Shown here: positions 1 through 9,228 of the stretch, in pieces
How the letters are laid out: the number at the start of each line of letters is the position of its first letter
Numbering within the stretch: position 1 is the stretch's first letter
Assembly (NCBI GenBank): GCA_021790935.1
Contig: JAJYFL010000003.1
Coordinates: 169,001 to 233,000, forward strand
Length of the DNA: 64,000 nucleotides
Source of the DNA: a bacterium
GTDB taxonomy: Bacteria; Vulcanimicrobiota; Vulcanimicrobiia; Vulcanimicrobiales; Vulcanimicrobiaceae
Direction of reading: 5' to 3'
Notes under the pieces: generated by a model
What the model was told of the DNA's origin: nothing
The model's input: only the letters and a program-made list of their open reading frames with translations
Databases searched by the model: none
Made by a program: the position numbers and the translations under genes

Positions 1-2
1 TC

Positions 3-440
3 GAAGACGCGCGCGATCCGTTCGAAGCGACGGGGCGCATCGTTGCGATTCGGTTTGCCGAATGCTTGGCGGCGGGCGTCGCGATCGTTTCCGAAGATGA
101 AGACCGCCTCCACGCGTTGCGGATCGCGTGCAAGCGCATGCGCTACGCGCTCGAGCGTTTCGCTCACGAGCTGCCGCAGATGCAACCGGCAGCCACGCAG
201 CTGGTCGAGATCCAAGACGCGCTCGGCAGCGTGCACGATTGCGCCCTGCTGCGGGACCTCGCGCGCAAACGCGGCGCCCACTCGATGCTACGGCGGGCCG
301 CGCACGAGTACGCGGAGAACCTACGCCGGGCGCGGCAGCTTTGGCGCGATGCGTTCGCGTACGGCGGCCCGTTTGAAGCGCTGATTCGTTATGCCGGATT
401 CGAAGGATACCGGGATGCAGATCGACCCGATCGCAACTGA
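3..440 (+). CDS. CHAD domain protein, C-terminal part (5' end outside window)
   Basis: The frame is open from the left edge and stops at TGA 438-440, so only the C-terminal ~145 residues are seen. The segment LHALRIACKRMRYALE is typical of CHAD domains, alpha-helical bundles rich in conserved His and Arg/Lys. Later comes a second helical repeat with EIQDALGSVHDCALL. CHAD proteins are known to bind inorganic polyphosphate and often accompany CYTH phosphatases; no CYTH domain is visible here because the N-terminus is missing. The end overlaps the next gene by 26 bases, so the two are probably co-transcribed. Family call is firm; the role is not. Confidence 0.8.
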   Translation, partial: EDARDPFEATGRIVAIRFAECLAAGVAIVSEDEDRLHALRIACKRMRYALERFAHELPQMQPAATQLVEIQDALGSVHDCALLRDLARKRGAHSMLRRAAHEYAENLRRARQLWRDAFAYGGPFEALIRYAGFEGYRDADRPDRN

Positions 441-2019
441 GCTCATCAAGAGCTCGCTCGTCTATGCGAGCGAAGAGATGGGCATCGCGGTGCGCAACAG
501 CGCCTACTCGCCCAACATCAAGGAGCGCCTCGACCACTCGTGCGCGCTCTTCGACCGCCACGGCCGCCTGACGGCACAAGCCGAGCACATTCCCGTGCAT
601 CTCGGCTCGCTGCCCTGGGGCCTGCGCGAAACGCTGCGAACGATTCGAGAGGAGTATGGCGGCGTCCGGGAAGGCGAGATGTGGGTCGTCAACGATCCGT
701 ACGTCTCCGGAACGCATCTCAACGACGTCACCGTGGTGCGCCCGATCTTCTTCCGCGGTGCGCTCGCCGGCTACGCGGCCAATAAAGCACACCATGCAGA
801 CGTGGGCGGAATGGCTCCCGGCTCGATGCCGGCCGACGCCCAGGATCTCTTCGCCGAAGGCCTCATCGTACCGCCGACGCGCCTTGTCGAGCGCGACGAA
901 ATCGTCGCGGCGACGGTCGCACTCTTTCGCGCCAACTCGCGGACGCCGCAGGCACGCTCCGGCGACCTGCGCGCCCAGATCGCGGGAGCGTTTACCGGCG
1001 AGCGACGGCTCTTGGAATTATACGAACGTTTCGGAGCAGCGCCGGTCGAAGCCGCAATCGAGCGGATTCTCGGCGCAAGCGAGCGGCGCATGCGCGCCGC
1101 GCTACGCACGTTAGGGGACGGCGTCTTTGAAGGCGAGGACTTTCTCGAGGACCGCAATGGAGCAGCGTCGATCCGCATCGCGCTACGGCTCGAACTGCGC
1201 GACGGCACGGCACATTTCGATTATGCGGGCACTAGCGCACAACTGCCGTTCCCCATGAACGCGGTATACGGGGTCACGCTCTCGGGAATACATTATGCTC
1301 TGCGCGCGGTAACGGACCCGACGATTCCGATGAACGACGGCTGCTTCCGGCCGGTCTTTGCCGACGTGCCGGACGGCACGCTGCTCAACCCGCGGCGGCC
1401 CGCCCCCGTTTCGGGCGGCAACGTCGAGACGAGCACGCGAAATGCCGACGTCGTGCTCCAGGTTCTAGCGCTTGCGGCGCCGGAACGCGTGCCCGCCGCA
1501 AGCGGCGGCACCATGAGCAACGTTACGATGGGCGGCGTACGCGGCGACGGCACCGGGTGGGCTTTCTACGAAACCAACGGCTGCGGAATGGGTGCGCGAC
1601 CAACGATGGACGGCATCGACGGCATCCAATGCCACATGACCAACACCCGCAACACACCGATCGAAGCGATAGAACGCGACTATCCGCTGCGGGTCACGCG
1701 GTACGAATTCGCCGATGGTACCGGCGGTGCCGGCCGGCATCGTGGCGGCGACGGGTTGATTCGCGCACTTCAGATAACCGACGGAACGGCACGCGTCTCG
1801 CTGCTAGCCGAGCGCCATACCCTTCGGCCGCCGGGCGCGCGCGGCGGCACGCCGGGAGCGACCGGCCGGCATGCAATCGTGCGCGGCGACTGCGAAGAGG
1901 GCGTGCCCGCCAAGTGCACGCTAACGCTCGCGGCCGGCGAAACGCTCGTAGTCCAGACGCCGGGCGGCGGCGGTTACGGTGTTGCGGAGGGTCCCGGCGA
2001 CGGCGCCTCGGGCGTGTGA
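415..2019 (+). CDS. Hydantoinase B / oxoprolinase family protein (HyuB-like)
   Basis: A 534-residue protein beginning MQIDPIATELIKSSLVYASE and running into the family signature SPNIKERLDHSCALFD, then NDPYVSGTHLNDVTVV and a C-terminal GGDG/GGGGYG glycine-rich end. This is the HyuB family, the B subunit of ATP-dependent N-methylhydantoinase, 5-oxoprolinase or acetone carboxylase-type enzymes. The ATG at 415 is preferred over the ATG at 391 because GAAGGA lies at 402-407 and the family normally starts here. HyuB usually needs a HyuA partner; none is next to it in this window (upstream is a CHAD gene), so the substrate cannot be assigned. Its 3' end overlaps the convergent gene by 46 bases. Confidence 0.85.
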   Translation: MQIDPIATELIKSSLVYASEEMGIAVRNSAYSPNIKERLDHSCALFDRHGRLTAQAEHIPVHLGSLPWGLRETLRTIREEYGGVREGEMWVVNDPYVSGTHLNDVTVVRPIFFRGALAGYAANKAHHADVGGMAPGSMPADAQDLFAEGLIVPPTRLVERDEIVAATVALFRANSRTPQARSGDLRAQIAGAFTGERRLLELYERFGAAPVEAAIERILGASERRMRAALRTLGDGVFEGEDFLEDRNGAASIRIALRLELRDGTAHFDYAGTSAQLPFPMNAVYGVTLSGIHYALRAVTDPTIPMNDGCFRPVFADVPDGTLLNPRRPAPVSGGNVETSTRNADVVLQVLALAAPERVPAASGGTMSNVTMGGVRGDGTGWAFYETNGCGMGARPTMDGIDGIQCHMTNTRNTPIEAIERDYPLRVTRYEFADGTGGAGRHRGGDGLIRALQITDGTARVSLLAERHTLRPPGARGGTPGATGRHAIVRGDCEEGVPAKCTLTLAAGETLVVQTPGGGGYGVAEGPGDGASGV

Positions 2020-2834
2020 CCGCCGCAGAGCGAGACAGAGGCGAGGATCGTTTTTGCAGTCTTCCGTTCGGTGACGCCGATGCGCTCCTGGAGCAGCCCC
2101 ACCTCTTGAACGAACGGCGTCAACGGGTTGGCCCCGACCAGCATTTTGTTGTCCTTGAAGCGCGGATCGCCTTTCTTCGTGCTGTCGGAGAGACCGGCGT
2201 TGAGCAAGCCGGCATCACCGCTCGTGCTGGAATTGCTCGTGTTCGTAGGCGAGTTCGGGTTCGCCGGGCTCGGATTGGCCGAATTGCCGGCGCGAACGTC
2301 GGCGGTGGTGAGCGCGGCGTTATAGCGCGTTCCTTCCTGCTGTAGCTCGCCGAGTTGCTGCGTGTCGACGAAACCAGAGATGAGGTTGAGCGCGTTCTTC
2401 TGCTGCGCGAGTACGCTCCGCAACTGATCGCGCATAGCCAGCATCTTGCGATCTTCGTCCGTGCGTGCAACGGCCGGAAAAGCGCCGGGCTGGTCGAGCA
2501 GCCGCTCGATCGAGCTCACGTTGGCGACCATCGGCGTTATCAGGCTCTCCATGCGCGCGACGTCCAAATCCTTGCCCGCCCGAAAATCCTTCGTCGCCGT
2601 AGCACTCGCCGTATAATAATTTGCGAAGAGCGGCTTGCTGGCTGCGATCATCCGGTCGTTCTGCAAGACCGCTCCGATGGCCGGCCCGATATTCCGCTTC
2701 AACGCGCTGCAAAACATCGAAGACTTTACGTGGGCGATCTCCTTGAGCGGCGTGGGGCTCGGCGCCGGGACGACGGCGGCAGAGACGGGAGCGAGCGCCC
2801 CGAGGACGAGAACGGCGATCAAACGGGTGTGCAT
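1974..2834 (-). CDS. Secreted protein of unknown function
   Basis: A 286-residue protein with a clear signal peptide (MHTRLIAVLVLGALAPVSA, cleavage probably after the SAA region). The mature part is mainly helical (residues ~35-190), followed by a low-complexity Asn/Ser/Pro stretch (~195-225) and a second short segment. I recognise no family. A TATACT hexamer lies about 11 bases upstream of the ATG, which could be a -10 box giving a very short leader. It is convergent with the hydantoinase gene, the 3' ends overlapping by 46 bases, and lies downstream of cheW on the same strand. Codon use looks like its neighbours. It is likely real, but the function is unknown. Confidence 0.7.
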   Translation of the reverse strand: MHTRLIAVLVLGALAPVSAAVVPAPSPTPLKEIAHVKSSMFCSALKRNIGPAIGAVLQNDRMIAASKPLFANYYTASATATKDFRAGKDLDVARMESLITPMVANVSSIERLLDQPGAFPAVARTDEDRKMLAMRDQLRSVLAQQKNALNLISGFVDTQQLGELQQEGTRYNAALTTADVRAGNSANPSPANPNSPTNTSNSSTSGDAGLLNAGLSDSTKKGDPRFKDNKMLVGANPLTPFVQEVGLLQERIGVTERKTAKTILASVSLCGGHTPEAPSPGPSATP

Positions 2835-2886
2835 GGCACGTCCAGTATACCGTCACCCGGGCTCAAATGGCCTGCTTTCCTTGCCG

Positions 2887-3390
2887 TTACTGGGCGGGCG
2901 GACTCGCTTCCAGCGCCTCGAGCTGGCGCTTCTCCTCGCCGCTCATAACCATCGTGAGGTCGAGCAGCACGATCAAGCGGGCACCGATCTTACCCACGCC
3001 TTGAATGTACTCCGTGCCGACGCCGGCGATCATCTCCGGCGCATCTTCGATGCTTTCGATCGGAATGTTACAGACCTCGGATACGCTATCGACGACGATG
3101 CCGACGCGCTTGGTTCCGATCTCCGTTACCACGATGCGCGTGCTCTTGGTATGTTCGGCCCGCGGCATCCCGAAACGCGACCGAAGATCGACGATCGGAA
3201 TCAACTGCCCGCGTAAATTGATGACGCCTTCCATGAAATGCGGCGCGCGCGGCACGTGCGTGATGGCGACCATGCGGATGATCTCTTGTACCTGAGAGAT
3301 ATCTACTCCGTACTCTTCGCTGCCGAGATGAAACGAAACGACTTTCACGGCGTCGCCGGAGAGCTGCTGTCGGTCGAGTTTTTCCTGCAT
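2887..3390 (-). CDS. cheW: Chemotaxis coupling protein CheW
   Basis: A 167-residue protein with one CheW (SH3-like double-barrel) domain: VVSFHLGSEEYGVDISQVQE near the N-terminus, the hallmark VINLRGQLIPIVDLR near residue 58, and VGIVVDSVSEV in the second half. CheW bridges chemoreceptors and the kinase CheA at the inner membrane. The ATG at 3390 directly abuts the cheA stop codon (TGA at 3391-3393) with no gap, so the two are translationally coupled. It is the last gene of the cheY-cheC-cheA-cheW run. Length and domain match the family, and nothing is missing. Confidence 0.96.
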   Translation of the reverse strand: MQEKLDRQQLSGDAVKVVSFHLGSEEYGVDISQVQEIIRMVAITHVPRAPHFMEGVINLRGQLIPIVDLRSRFGMPRAEHTKSTRIVVTEIGTKRVGIVVDSVSEVCNIPIESIEDAPEMIAGVGTEYIQGVGKIGARLIVLLDLTMVMSGEEKRQLEALEASPPAQ

Positions 3391-5325
3391 TCAGACCCCC
3401 GAATATTCGGCCCGCGCGACGCGGCCGTTCACGTTTGCTTCCGAAACCAGCGAGTGGACGTCGATGATGAGCGATATGGCGCCGTTTCCCAAGATCGTGG
3501 CCCCCGAGATGCCGGGGATGCGGCCGACGACGTCGGAGAGCGGCTTGATCACGATCTCCTGTTCGCCCTGGAACGCGTCGACCACCAGCCCGACCTGGCG
3601 GCCCTGCAGGCCGACGACGACGATCATGGCCTTCTCCGGATCGCGCCGGCCGCCGAGCTCGAAGACCTCGGCGATACGCACCAGCGGAACGACCTGGCCG
3701 CGAAGCGTTATGACTTCGTTGCCGTGCACGGTCCGCATCTCGCTCATCTCGACGCGCTGCGACTCGATGACCGAGTCCAAAGGAATGGCATAGAGTTCGT
3801 CGGCGACGCGTACGAGCAACGCCTGGATAATCGCCAGCGTGAGCGGCAGTTTGATCGTAAACCTCGTGCCGACGCCCGCCTCGGTGTTCACGTCGAAGAC
3901 ACCCTTCAAGCGCGTAATGTTCTTCTTCACGACGTCCATACCGACGCCGCGTCCGCTGACGTCCGAAATCACCTCAGCGGTCGAGAATCCTGGAGTAAAG
4001 ATGAGTTCGACGATCTCGCGGTCGCTTAGCCGATCGTCGGCGGAGATCAAGCCCTGCTTGATGGCGCGGGCCCGGACCCTCTCCAAATCAACGCCGCTAC
4101 CGTCGTCGGTCACCTCGATGATGATCTGGTTTCCCTCGTGATAGGCATTGAGCGCGATGGTGCCGGACCGCGGCTTGCCGAGCCGCTCGCGCACCTCGGG
4201 CAGTTCGATGCCGTGATCGACGCAGTTTCGCAGTAGATGCATCAGCGGCTCGCCGACTTCGTCGACAATGGTTTTGTCGAGATCGGTATCGGCACCGGAG
4301 ATTCGCAATTCGGCCTCTTTGTGCCGCGCCTTGGCGATGTCGCGCAGCACCCGCGGAAAGCGATCGAACACCTGCCCGATCGGCACCATGCGGACCTTCA
4401 TGATCGACTCTTGGATCTCGCTCGTGGTTCGCGCCAGCAGCGCCGAACTCTCCGCGAGGTCTTTCGCTAACGGCACGAGCGCGCCCGCAGAGCCGTCGGC
4501 GGCGCCGTTCTTACGGCCGAACGAGCGATCCAGAGTCTCGGCGATATCGGAGATACGCGTGCGGTTGATGACCAGCTCGCCGACCAGATTCAGCAACGTA
4601 TCGAGGCGCTCGATATCCACGCGAATGGTCTGGTGCGCGTTCGCGCGGTGCTTTTGCTCGCCTGCGGGCTTCTCGATAGCATTCGCGGCAGGTGCGGCCT
4701 CCGGCTCGGGGGCCCTCGCCGTCTCTGCCGGCACCACACGTTCCGCCGGCGGTTCATCGCGCCGCGCCGCCTCGGCAGCGGCGAGCATGCGAGCCACTTC
4801 GGCCTCGAAGGCCTCGATTTCCGCAACGCCGGCGGCCCGAATCTCCGCCTGCGCTTCCTCTTCGAAGCGATGCGTCGGACCGACTTCGCCGTCGATGACC
4901 TGGGACGTCTCCTCGTAGACCGCCACGAAGCGATCGAGACGCTCTACGACCTGCTCCACCCCTGCGGTATCGCCCTCGCGCCCGGCGATCGCAGCATCCA
5001 CCAGATCCTTCAGCACGTCGCGCCCCAAGAATAGGATGTCGACGCAGCCTTCGGAGAGCGGCATGCGCTCCTTGCGCAGCAGGTCGCAGAGGTTTTCGAG
5101 TTTATGGGCGAGATTCGCGATGCTTCCGAATTGCAGCATGCCGGCGCTGCCTTTGATCGTGTGCAAGCCGCGGAACAATGCGTTTACGATCTCCGGATCG
5201 ACACGCTCCGACGAGACGAAGTTCTCCAACTGCAAGAGATTTGCATCGATCTCTTGCAGCAGATCTTCCGTTTCGTCGCGAAAATACGCGACGAACTCGG
5301 ACCTATCGAACAGATCGTCAGACAT
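3391..5325 (-). CDS. cheA: Chemotaxis histidine kinase CheA
   Basis: A 644-residue sensor kinase. The N-terminal Hpt domain carries LHTIKGSAG with the phosphorylatable His at about residue 55. A long Ala/Glu/Pro-rich linker (~150-230) replaces an obvious P2 CheY-binding domain. Then come the dimerisation helices (LDTLLNLVGELVINRTRI), the ATPase domain with the N box (LMHLLRNCVDHGIELPEVR) and glycine boxes (DDGSGVD, GRGVGMDVVKKNI), and a C-terminal CheW-like domain. It autophosphorylates in receptor arrays and passes phosphate to CheY and CheB. The apparent lack of a folded P2 domain is worth noting but is not decisive, as P2 is poorly conserved. It lies in the cheY-cheC-cheA-cheW run. Confidence 0.96.
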   Translation of the reverse strand: MSDDLFDRSEFVAYFRDETEDLLQEIDANLLQLENFVSSERVDPEIVNALFRGLHTIKGSAGMLQFGSIANLAHKLENLCDLLRKERMPLSEGCVDILFLGRDVLKDLVDAAIAGREGDTAGVEQVVERLDRFVAVYEETSQVIDGEVGPTHRFEEEAQAEIRAAGVAEIEAFEAEVARMLAAAEAARRDEPPAERVVPAETARAPEPEAAPAANAIEKPAGEQKHRANAHQTIRVDIERLDTLLNLVGELVINRTRISDIAETLDRSFGRKNGAADGSAGALVPLAKDLAESSALLARTTSEIQESIMKVRMVPIGQVFDRFPRVLRDIAKARHKEAELRISGADTDLDKTIVDEVGEPLMHLLRNCVDHGIELPEVRERLGKPRSGTIALNAYHEGNQIIIEVTDDGSGVDLERVRARAIKQGLISADDRLSDREIVELIFTPGFSTAEVISDVSGRGVGMDVVKKNITRLKGVFDVNTEAGVGTRFTIKLPLTLAIIQALLVRVADELYAIPLDSVIESQRVEMSEMRTVHGNEVITLRGQVVPLVRIAEVFELGGRRDPEKAMIVVVGLQGRQVGLVVDAFQGEQEIVIKPLSDVVGRIPGISGATILGNGAISLIIDVHSLVSEANVNGRVARAEYSGV

Positions 5326-5343
5326 GCAGCCGACGTCCTTCGG

Positions 5344-5955
5344 CTACTCTACCCCGAAAACGGAGAGCAGCGGGCCCAAGGAACTGGTCTCTGGGATCAG
5401 GATAAACTGGCCGGCAACTTCCTTCTCTTTATCGAGGAAGCTGCTCTCGATCAAGAAGACGTCCTGATCGGGCAAGATCGACATCAGGGTGCGGAAAGCT
5501 GCTTGGATCGTCCCGTACGAAAGGGTCGGCACGGAGGGAAGCAGGTGATGGCCGGTGAGCTGAACGATCGCCGTAAGATACGCTCCGGCGATGATGTTGC
5601 CGAGCTCTTTGAGCGTCGAGTCGGCGATGGAATCGAAGATCTGGATGTCGCCGATCACACGTTTCAAGAACACGCCGACGAAATCGATCGCCTGGTCGCG
5701 ATCGAAGAGCACGACCATCTGCCCCGGAGCTTCCCCGCGGATGTACATGTGCAGCGCCGCAACGGTACGGCTCTCGTGGCCAACGCGGCTAGCCAGATCG
5801 CGGAACTTGATTACGTCGATCCGAGGTTCGCGCAGATTGATCTTCGTGTTGAGAAGTTGCGAGAGCGCCGTCGCGGCATGACCCGCGCCGATGTTGCCGA
5901 CCTCCTTGAGCGCATCCTTTTGCAGGTCGCTAAGCGTGATCCCCGGCGCGTTCAA
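5344..5955 (-). CDS. cheC: CheY-P phosphatase CheC
   Basis: A 203-residue protein with two copies of the CheC/FliY/CheX active-site helix: ALKEVGNIGAGHAATALSQ near the N-terminus and LKELGNIIAGAYLTA in the middle, each with the catalytic Glu-x-x-Asn. CheC dephosphorylates CheY-P and in many bacteria works with CheD; cheD is not in this window. I place the start at a TTG (5955) because it overlaps the cheY stop as TTGA, is preceded by an AAGG-type ribosome site, and yields the usual family length; no ATG or GTG fits. The longer open frame upstream lies over cheY and is a shadow. Confidence 0.92.
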   Translation of the reverse strand: MNAPGITLSDLQKDALKEVGNIGAGHAATALSQLLNTKINLREPRIDVIKFRDLASRVGHESRTVAALHMYIRGEAPGQMVVLFDRDQAIDFVGVFLKRVIGDIQIFDSIADSTLKELGNIIAGAYLTAIVQLTGHHLLPSVPTLSYGTIQAAFRTLMSILPDQDVFLIESSFLDKEKEVAGQFILIPETSSLGPLLSVFGVE

Positions 5956-6314
5956 CTCAGCACCTTGCTGATCGTTTCGAGAATCTTCGGCGGCTGAAAC
6001 GGCTTCGTGATGAACGACTTCGCCCCGGCTTGGATCGCCTCTACGACGAGCGCCTGCTGCCCCATAGAGGTACACATGATGATGCGAGCGTTCGGATCCT
6101 GGCCGATGATCTGCTTGACGGCAGTGATGCCGTCCATCTCCGGCATGACCATATCCATCGTCACGAGATCGGGCTGCAGCGTCCGATACTTGTCGACGGC
6201 CTCGACGCCATTTTGGGCTTCGCCGACGACATCGAAGCCGTTCTTGCTGAGGATCCCTTTGATCATCATGCGCATGACGACCGCGTCGTCGACGATGAGG
6301 ACCCGCTTGCTCAT
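5952..6314 (-). CDS. cheY: Chemotaxis response regulator CheY
   Basis: A 120-residue single receiver domain: acidic pocket IVDD (Asp9-Asp10), phospho-acceptor in VTMDMVMPEMDG (Asp54), and the conserved Lys in FITKPFQPPKI. CheY-P binds FliM at the motor switch. The start at 6314 has a good AGGGAG ribosome site a few bases upstream; the alternative ATG 24 bases further up lacks one. A sigma-28-type promoter candidate lies about 60 bases upstream (6376-6403). The stop overlaps the cheC start by three bases. Adjacent CheA and CheC make the assignment as the motility CheY secure. Confidence 0.95.
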   Translation of the reverse strand: MSKRVLIVDDAVVMRMMIKGILSKNGFDVVGEAQNGVEAVDKYRTLQPDLVTMDMVMPEMDGITAVKQIIGQDPNARIIMCTSMGQQALVVEAIQAGAKSFITKPFQPPKILETISKVLS

Positions 6315-6375
6315 GGATATCTCCCTGTCCCAAATCAAGGCACGCGCACCGCGGGACGCGCACCTTCTCTTGACC

Positions 6376-6403
6376 TCATCGGTCGAAGCTGAACCTTTCT
6401 TTA
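6376..6403 (-). promoter_or_regulatory. Candidate sigma-28 (FliA) promoter for cheY-cheC-cheA-cheW
   Basis: Read on the minus strand: TAAA (6403-6400), a 16-base spacer, then ACCGATGA (6383-6376). The sigma-28 consensus is TAAA-N15-GCCGATAA; the spacer is one base longer and the -10 has two mismatches. It lies between the PilZ gene and cheY with a predicted start near 6369, giving a ~55-base leader. Confidence 0.45.
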
Positions 6404-6434
6404 AGGATGGGCCCAGAAGGAGGCGGTCGACCTC

Positions 6435-7097
6435 CTACGCCAGGCCCCGGCTGCGCAGATCCGCGAGCTTCTTGTTGATAAACGCCAAGATGGCTTGATC
6501 GTCCTCCGGGCGCAGACCGTGGAAGCGCAGCCCGTGCGAGTACTTACCGGAGGTCGGAATCTGCTCGGAGCGTACGACCTCGCCGAGCGCCACTAACGGC
6601 ACCGCGGATCGTTGCAGATCCAGGCGCACCTCGACCATCTGGCCGGTTTTGAGCATTCGGTCGTTGATCAGAGCGCAGCCGCCGCGGCTGATATCCCGCA
6701 CGCTGCCGCGCATGAAGTCGCCGACTCCGGCGCCGCCCGGAGCCAGCCGCCACTGCCCGGCGACGAGCGTATCCAGCCGGAGGCTGCTGCGTTTCTGCGC
6801 CGTTCCGCTCAGCGCCTCAATGCGCTTGGGAAGGTCGAAGACGGTCGCTCCTTCACGCACGGCGGTAATGCGGCTCGTGAAACGGTAGCGCCCGCTCGGC
6901 GTGCTGTAACTAAAGGCGGCCGAGTCACCCACGCGCCCGAGCACGCCGCCGAGGACGATGGCTCTGGGGCCGACCTCCTCGACTGAGGCCGACTTCGCCG
7001 GCCGCCCCATTACGGCGACGTCGACGAAGGTAAGCGGCACCGGAAGCCGGTCGGTCACATCCGGACGCGAGCGCGCGCCGAAGATTCCGCGAAACAT
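6435..7097 (-). CDS. PilZ domain c-di-GMP effector, YcgR-like
   Basis: A 220-residue protein with a YcgR-like N-terminal beta-rich half and a C-terminal PilZ domain: an Arg-rich entry (QKRSSLRLDT) and SVRDISRGGCALINDR, which fits the D/NxSxxG part of the c-di-GMP binding motif (here DISRGG). Such proteins slow the flagellar motor or alter flagellar output on binding c-di-GMP. The ATG at 7097 is chosen because GAGGCAGG precedes it; the upstream extension overlaps flhA. It lies between flhA and cheY, as in many flagellar clusters. Its TAG stop is followed by a short AGGAGG/CCTCCT inverted repeat without a T-run. Confidence 0.85.
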   Translation of the reverse strand: MFRGIFGARSRPDVTDRLPVPLTFVDVAVMGRPAKSASVEEVGPRAIVLGGVLGRVGDSAAFSYSTPSGRYRFTSRITAVREGATVFDLPKRIEALSGTAQKRSSLRLDTLVAGQWRLAPGGAGVGDFMRGSVRDISRGGCALINDRMLKTGQMVEVRLDLQRSAVPLVALGEVVRSEQIPTSGKYSHGLRFHGLRPEDDQAILAFINKKLADLRSRGLA

Positions 7098-7110
7098 CAG
7101 CCTGCCTCGC

Positions 7111-9228
7111 TCACGGCGTGGAGGTCTCCACGGGCTCGGCAACTTCGTCGGTGGTCGATACCTGCCCGATGGACTCGACACGCATGCCCGGTGCGATCTC
7201 CGAATACGAGAGGACGACCAGCTGCGGAGCGGCTCGCTCGGTCAGCCGCTTGAGCGCCAAGCGCACCGGCGGCGAGCTGAGGACGATCGGATGCAGGCCG
7301 GCGGCCTGCGCGGCCTGCATCTGCGTGGTGAGCGAAGTATAGATCTTCGCGACGGTGTTCGGATCGAGCAACGCGTAGGCATCCTCTCCACGCCGTACGG
7401 CCTCGCCGAGCAGCGCCTCCAAACGCGGATCGACGGTGATCACCGAGAGCAGACCGTCTTCGGCATACTCGGCGCAGATGTGGCGCGCCATGGCCGCACG
7501 CACGCGTTCGGTGAGGAAGTCCACGTCCTTGCTCGCCCGCGCAGAGTCGGCCAGCGTCTCCAGAATCAGCAGAAGGTTACGGATGGGGATGCGCTCGCGC
7601 AAGAGATTTTGCAGAACGCGTTGGATCTCGCCTACGGTGAGGAGCGCCGGTACGAGTTCGTCGACGACCACCGGATAATGGGTCTTAACGTTGTCGAGCA
7701 GCGCCGACGTCTCTTGACGCCCCAGGAGATCCGGCGCATGGCTCTTGATGATCTCGGTGAGATGCGTCGCGACGACGCTGGTCGGGTCGATGACGGTGTA
7801 ACCGGCCATCTCCGCTTCGGTCCGCGCGGACTCGGAGATCCAGAGCGCCGGCAGGTTGAAGGCCGGCTCGGTCGTGGAAATGCCTTCGATGGCTTGCGTC
7901 GCCGTACCGGGATTCATCGCCAGCAGGCGGCTGACCATAACCTCGGCGGAAGCAACCTCTAGCCCGTAGATCTTCACGACGTAGCCGCTCGGCCGCAGTT
8001 GGAGATTGTCGCGAACGCGGATGGGCGGAACGACGATCCCGAGATCCCGTGCGGCATGCCGGCGAATCAGCGTAATGCGTTCGAGCAGGTCGCCATTTTG
8101 GCTGACGTCTACCAGCGGGATCAAGCCGAATCCGATCTCAAGTTCCATCGGGTCGTACGAGAGCAGCGGGATCACGCTCTCGGCCGGCTTTGCTTGGCCT
8201 GCGCCGGCACCCATTGCGAGTGCTCCGTGTTGCGTCCCACCAGCCTGCCCGGGGATCGCCGCGGGTGCGGCAGCACGCTGGCGGAAGTAGAGGTATAACA
8301 ACAAGCCGGAGGCGAGCCACATCAGCGGGCGCACGAGTCCGGCCGCTCCGAAGATGAAGGTCATGATTGCGGCGATCAACGTGGCGTTGGGCTGGGCGAA
8401 GAGCTGCTTGGTCAGGTCCGAGCCGAAGTTGCCTTCGGCCGCCGCACGCGTGACGATAATGCCGGTCGCGGTCGAAATCAGCAGAGCCGGAACCTGCGTG
8501 ACGATGCCTTCGCCGATCGTCAGCAGGGTGAAATGCTGCAGCGCTTGGACGATCGACATGTGCATCTGGGTCATGCCGATGATGAAACCGCCCACCGTAT
8601 TGATCGCGACTATGATGAGCGCGGCGATGGCATCGCCGCGAACGAACTTACTCGCACCGTCCATCGCGCCGTAGAAGTCGGAGGAACGCTGGATATCTTT
8701 CCGGCGCTGCCGCGCCTCGGCCTCGGTGATCAGGCCGGCGTTGAGATCGGCATCGATCGCCAGCTGTTTCCCGGGCATCGCGTCGAGCGTGAAGCGGGCG
8801 GCGACTTCGGCGACGCGCGACGCGCCGTTGGTGATGACGACGAACTGGATGACGATCAGGATGAGGAAGATCACGAAGCCGACCGCGTAGTTCCCCCCTA
8901 CGACGATCTGCCCGAAAAAGTTGATGACCTGACCGGCATACCCGTGCAGCAGGATCAGGCGCGTGGCGGTAACGTTGAGCGAGAGCCGGAAGAGCGTGAT
9001 GATCAGCAACAGCGTCGGAAAGACGCTGAACGCGAGCGCGTTCTCTGCGTAGAGCGAGACGCCGATGATCAAGAGCGCTACGCAGATGTTGATCGTGAGC
9101 AAGAAATCGAGCACCGGGAAGGGCACGGGAACGATCATCAAGATGACGAGCATCACCGAGGCGCCCGCAACCCAGACCGGCGCCGTATCGCCGATCTTCC
9201 GAAGTACGCCGCCCGCGGTCGTCGTCAC
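7111..9228 (-). CDS. flhA: Flagellar export gate protein FlhA
   Basis: A 705-residue inner-membrane export protein. The N-terminal third has eight or so transmembrane helices (first at ~18-40), with the FHIPEP-family signature LFRLSLNVTATRLIL and the cytoplasmic loop containing DAMPGKQLAIDADLNAGLI. The C-terminal ~340 residues form the cytosolic ring that docks chaperone-substrate complexes. FlhA is the proton-driven core of the flagellar type III export gate together with FlhB, FliP, FliQ and FliR, all encoded here. The start overlaps the flhB stop by four bases (ATGA). Full length, no defects seen. Confidence 0.97.
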   Translation of the reverse strand: MTTTAGGVLRKIGDTAPVWVAGASVMLVILMIVPVPFPVLDFLLTINICVALLIIGVSLYAENALAFSVFPTLLLIITLFRLSLNVTATRLILLHGYAGQVINFFGQIVVGGNYAVGFVIFLILIVIQFVVITNGASRVAEVAARFTLDAMPGKQLAIDADLNAGLITEAEARQRRKDIQRSSDFYGAMDGASKFVRGDAIAALIIVAINTVGGFIIGMTQMHMSIVQALQHFTLLTIGEGIVTQVPALLISTATGIIVTRAAAEGNFGSDLTKQLFAQPNATLIAAIMTFIFGAAGLVRPLMWLASGLLLYLYFRQRAAAPAAIPGQAGGTQHGALAMGAGAGQAKPAESVIPLLSYDPMELEIGFGLIPLVDVSQNGDLLERITLIRRHAARDLGIVVPPIRVRDNLQLRPSGYVVKIYGLEVASAEVMVSRLLAMNPGTATQAIEGISTTEPAFNLPALWISESARTEAEMAGYTVIDPTSVVATHLTEIIKSHAPDLLGRQETSALLDNVKTHYPVVVDELVPALLTVGEIQRVLQNLLRERIPIRNLLLILETLADSARASKDVDFLTERVRAAMARHICAEYAEDGLLSVITVDPRLEALLGEAVRRGEDAYALLDPNTVAKIYTSLTTQMQAAQAAGLHPIVLSSPPVRLALKRLTERAAPQLVVLSYSEIAPGMRVESIGQVSTTDEVAEPVETSTP

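Noticed and set aside
6416-6437. Terminator at the end of the PilZ gene
   Set aside because: The AGGAGG/CCTCCT palindrome is short and lacks a T-run; it also resembles the TAGGAG ends of the MITE-like elements but has no partner repeat.
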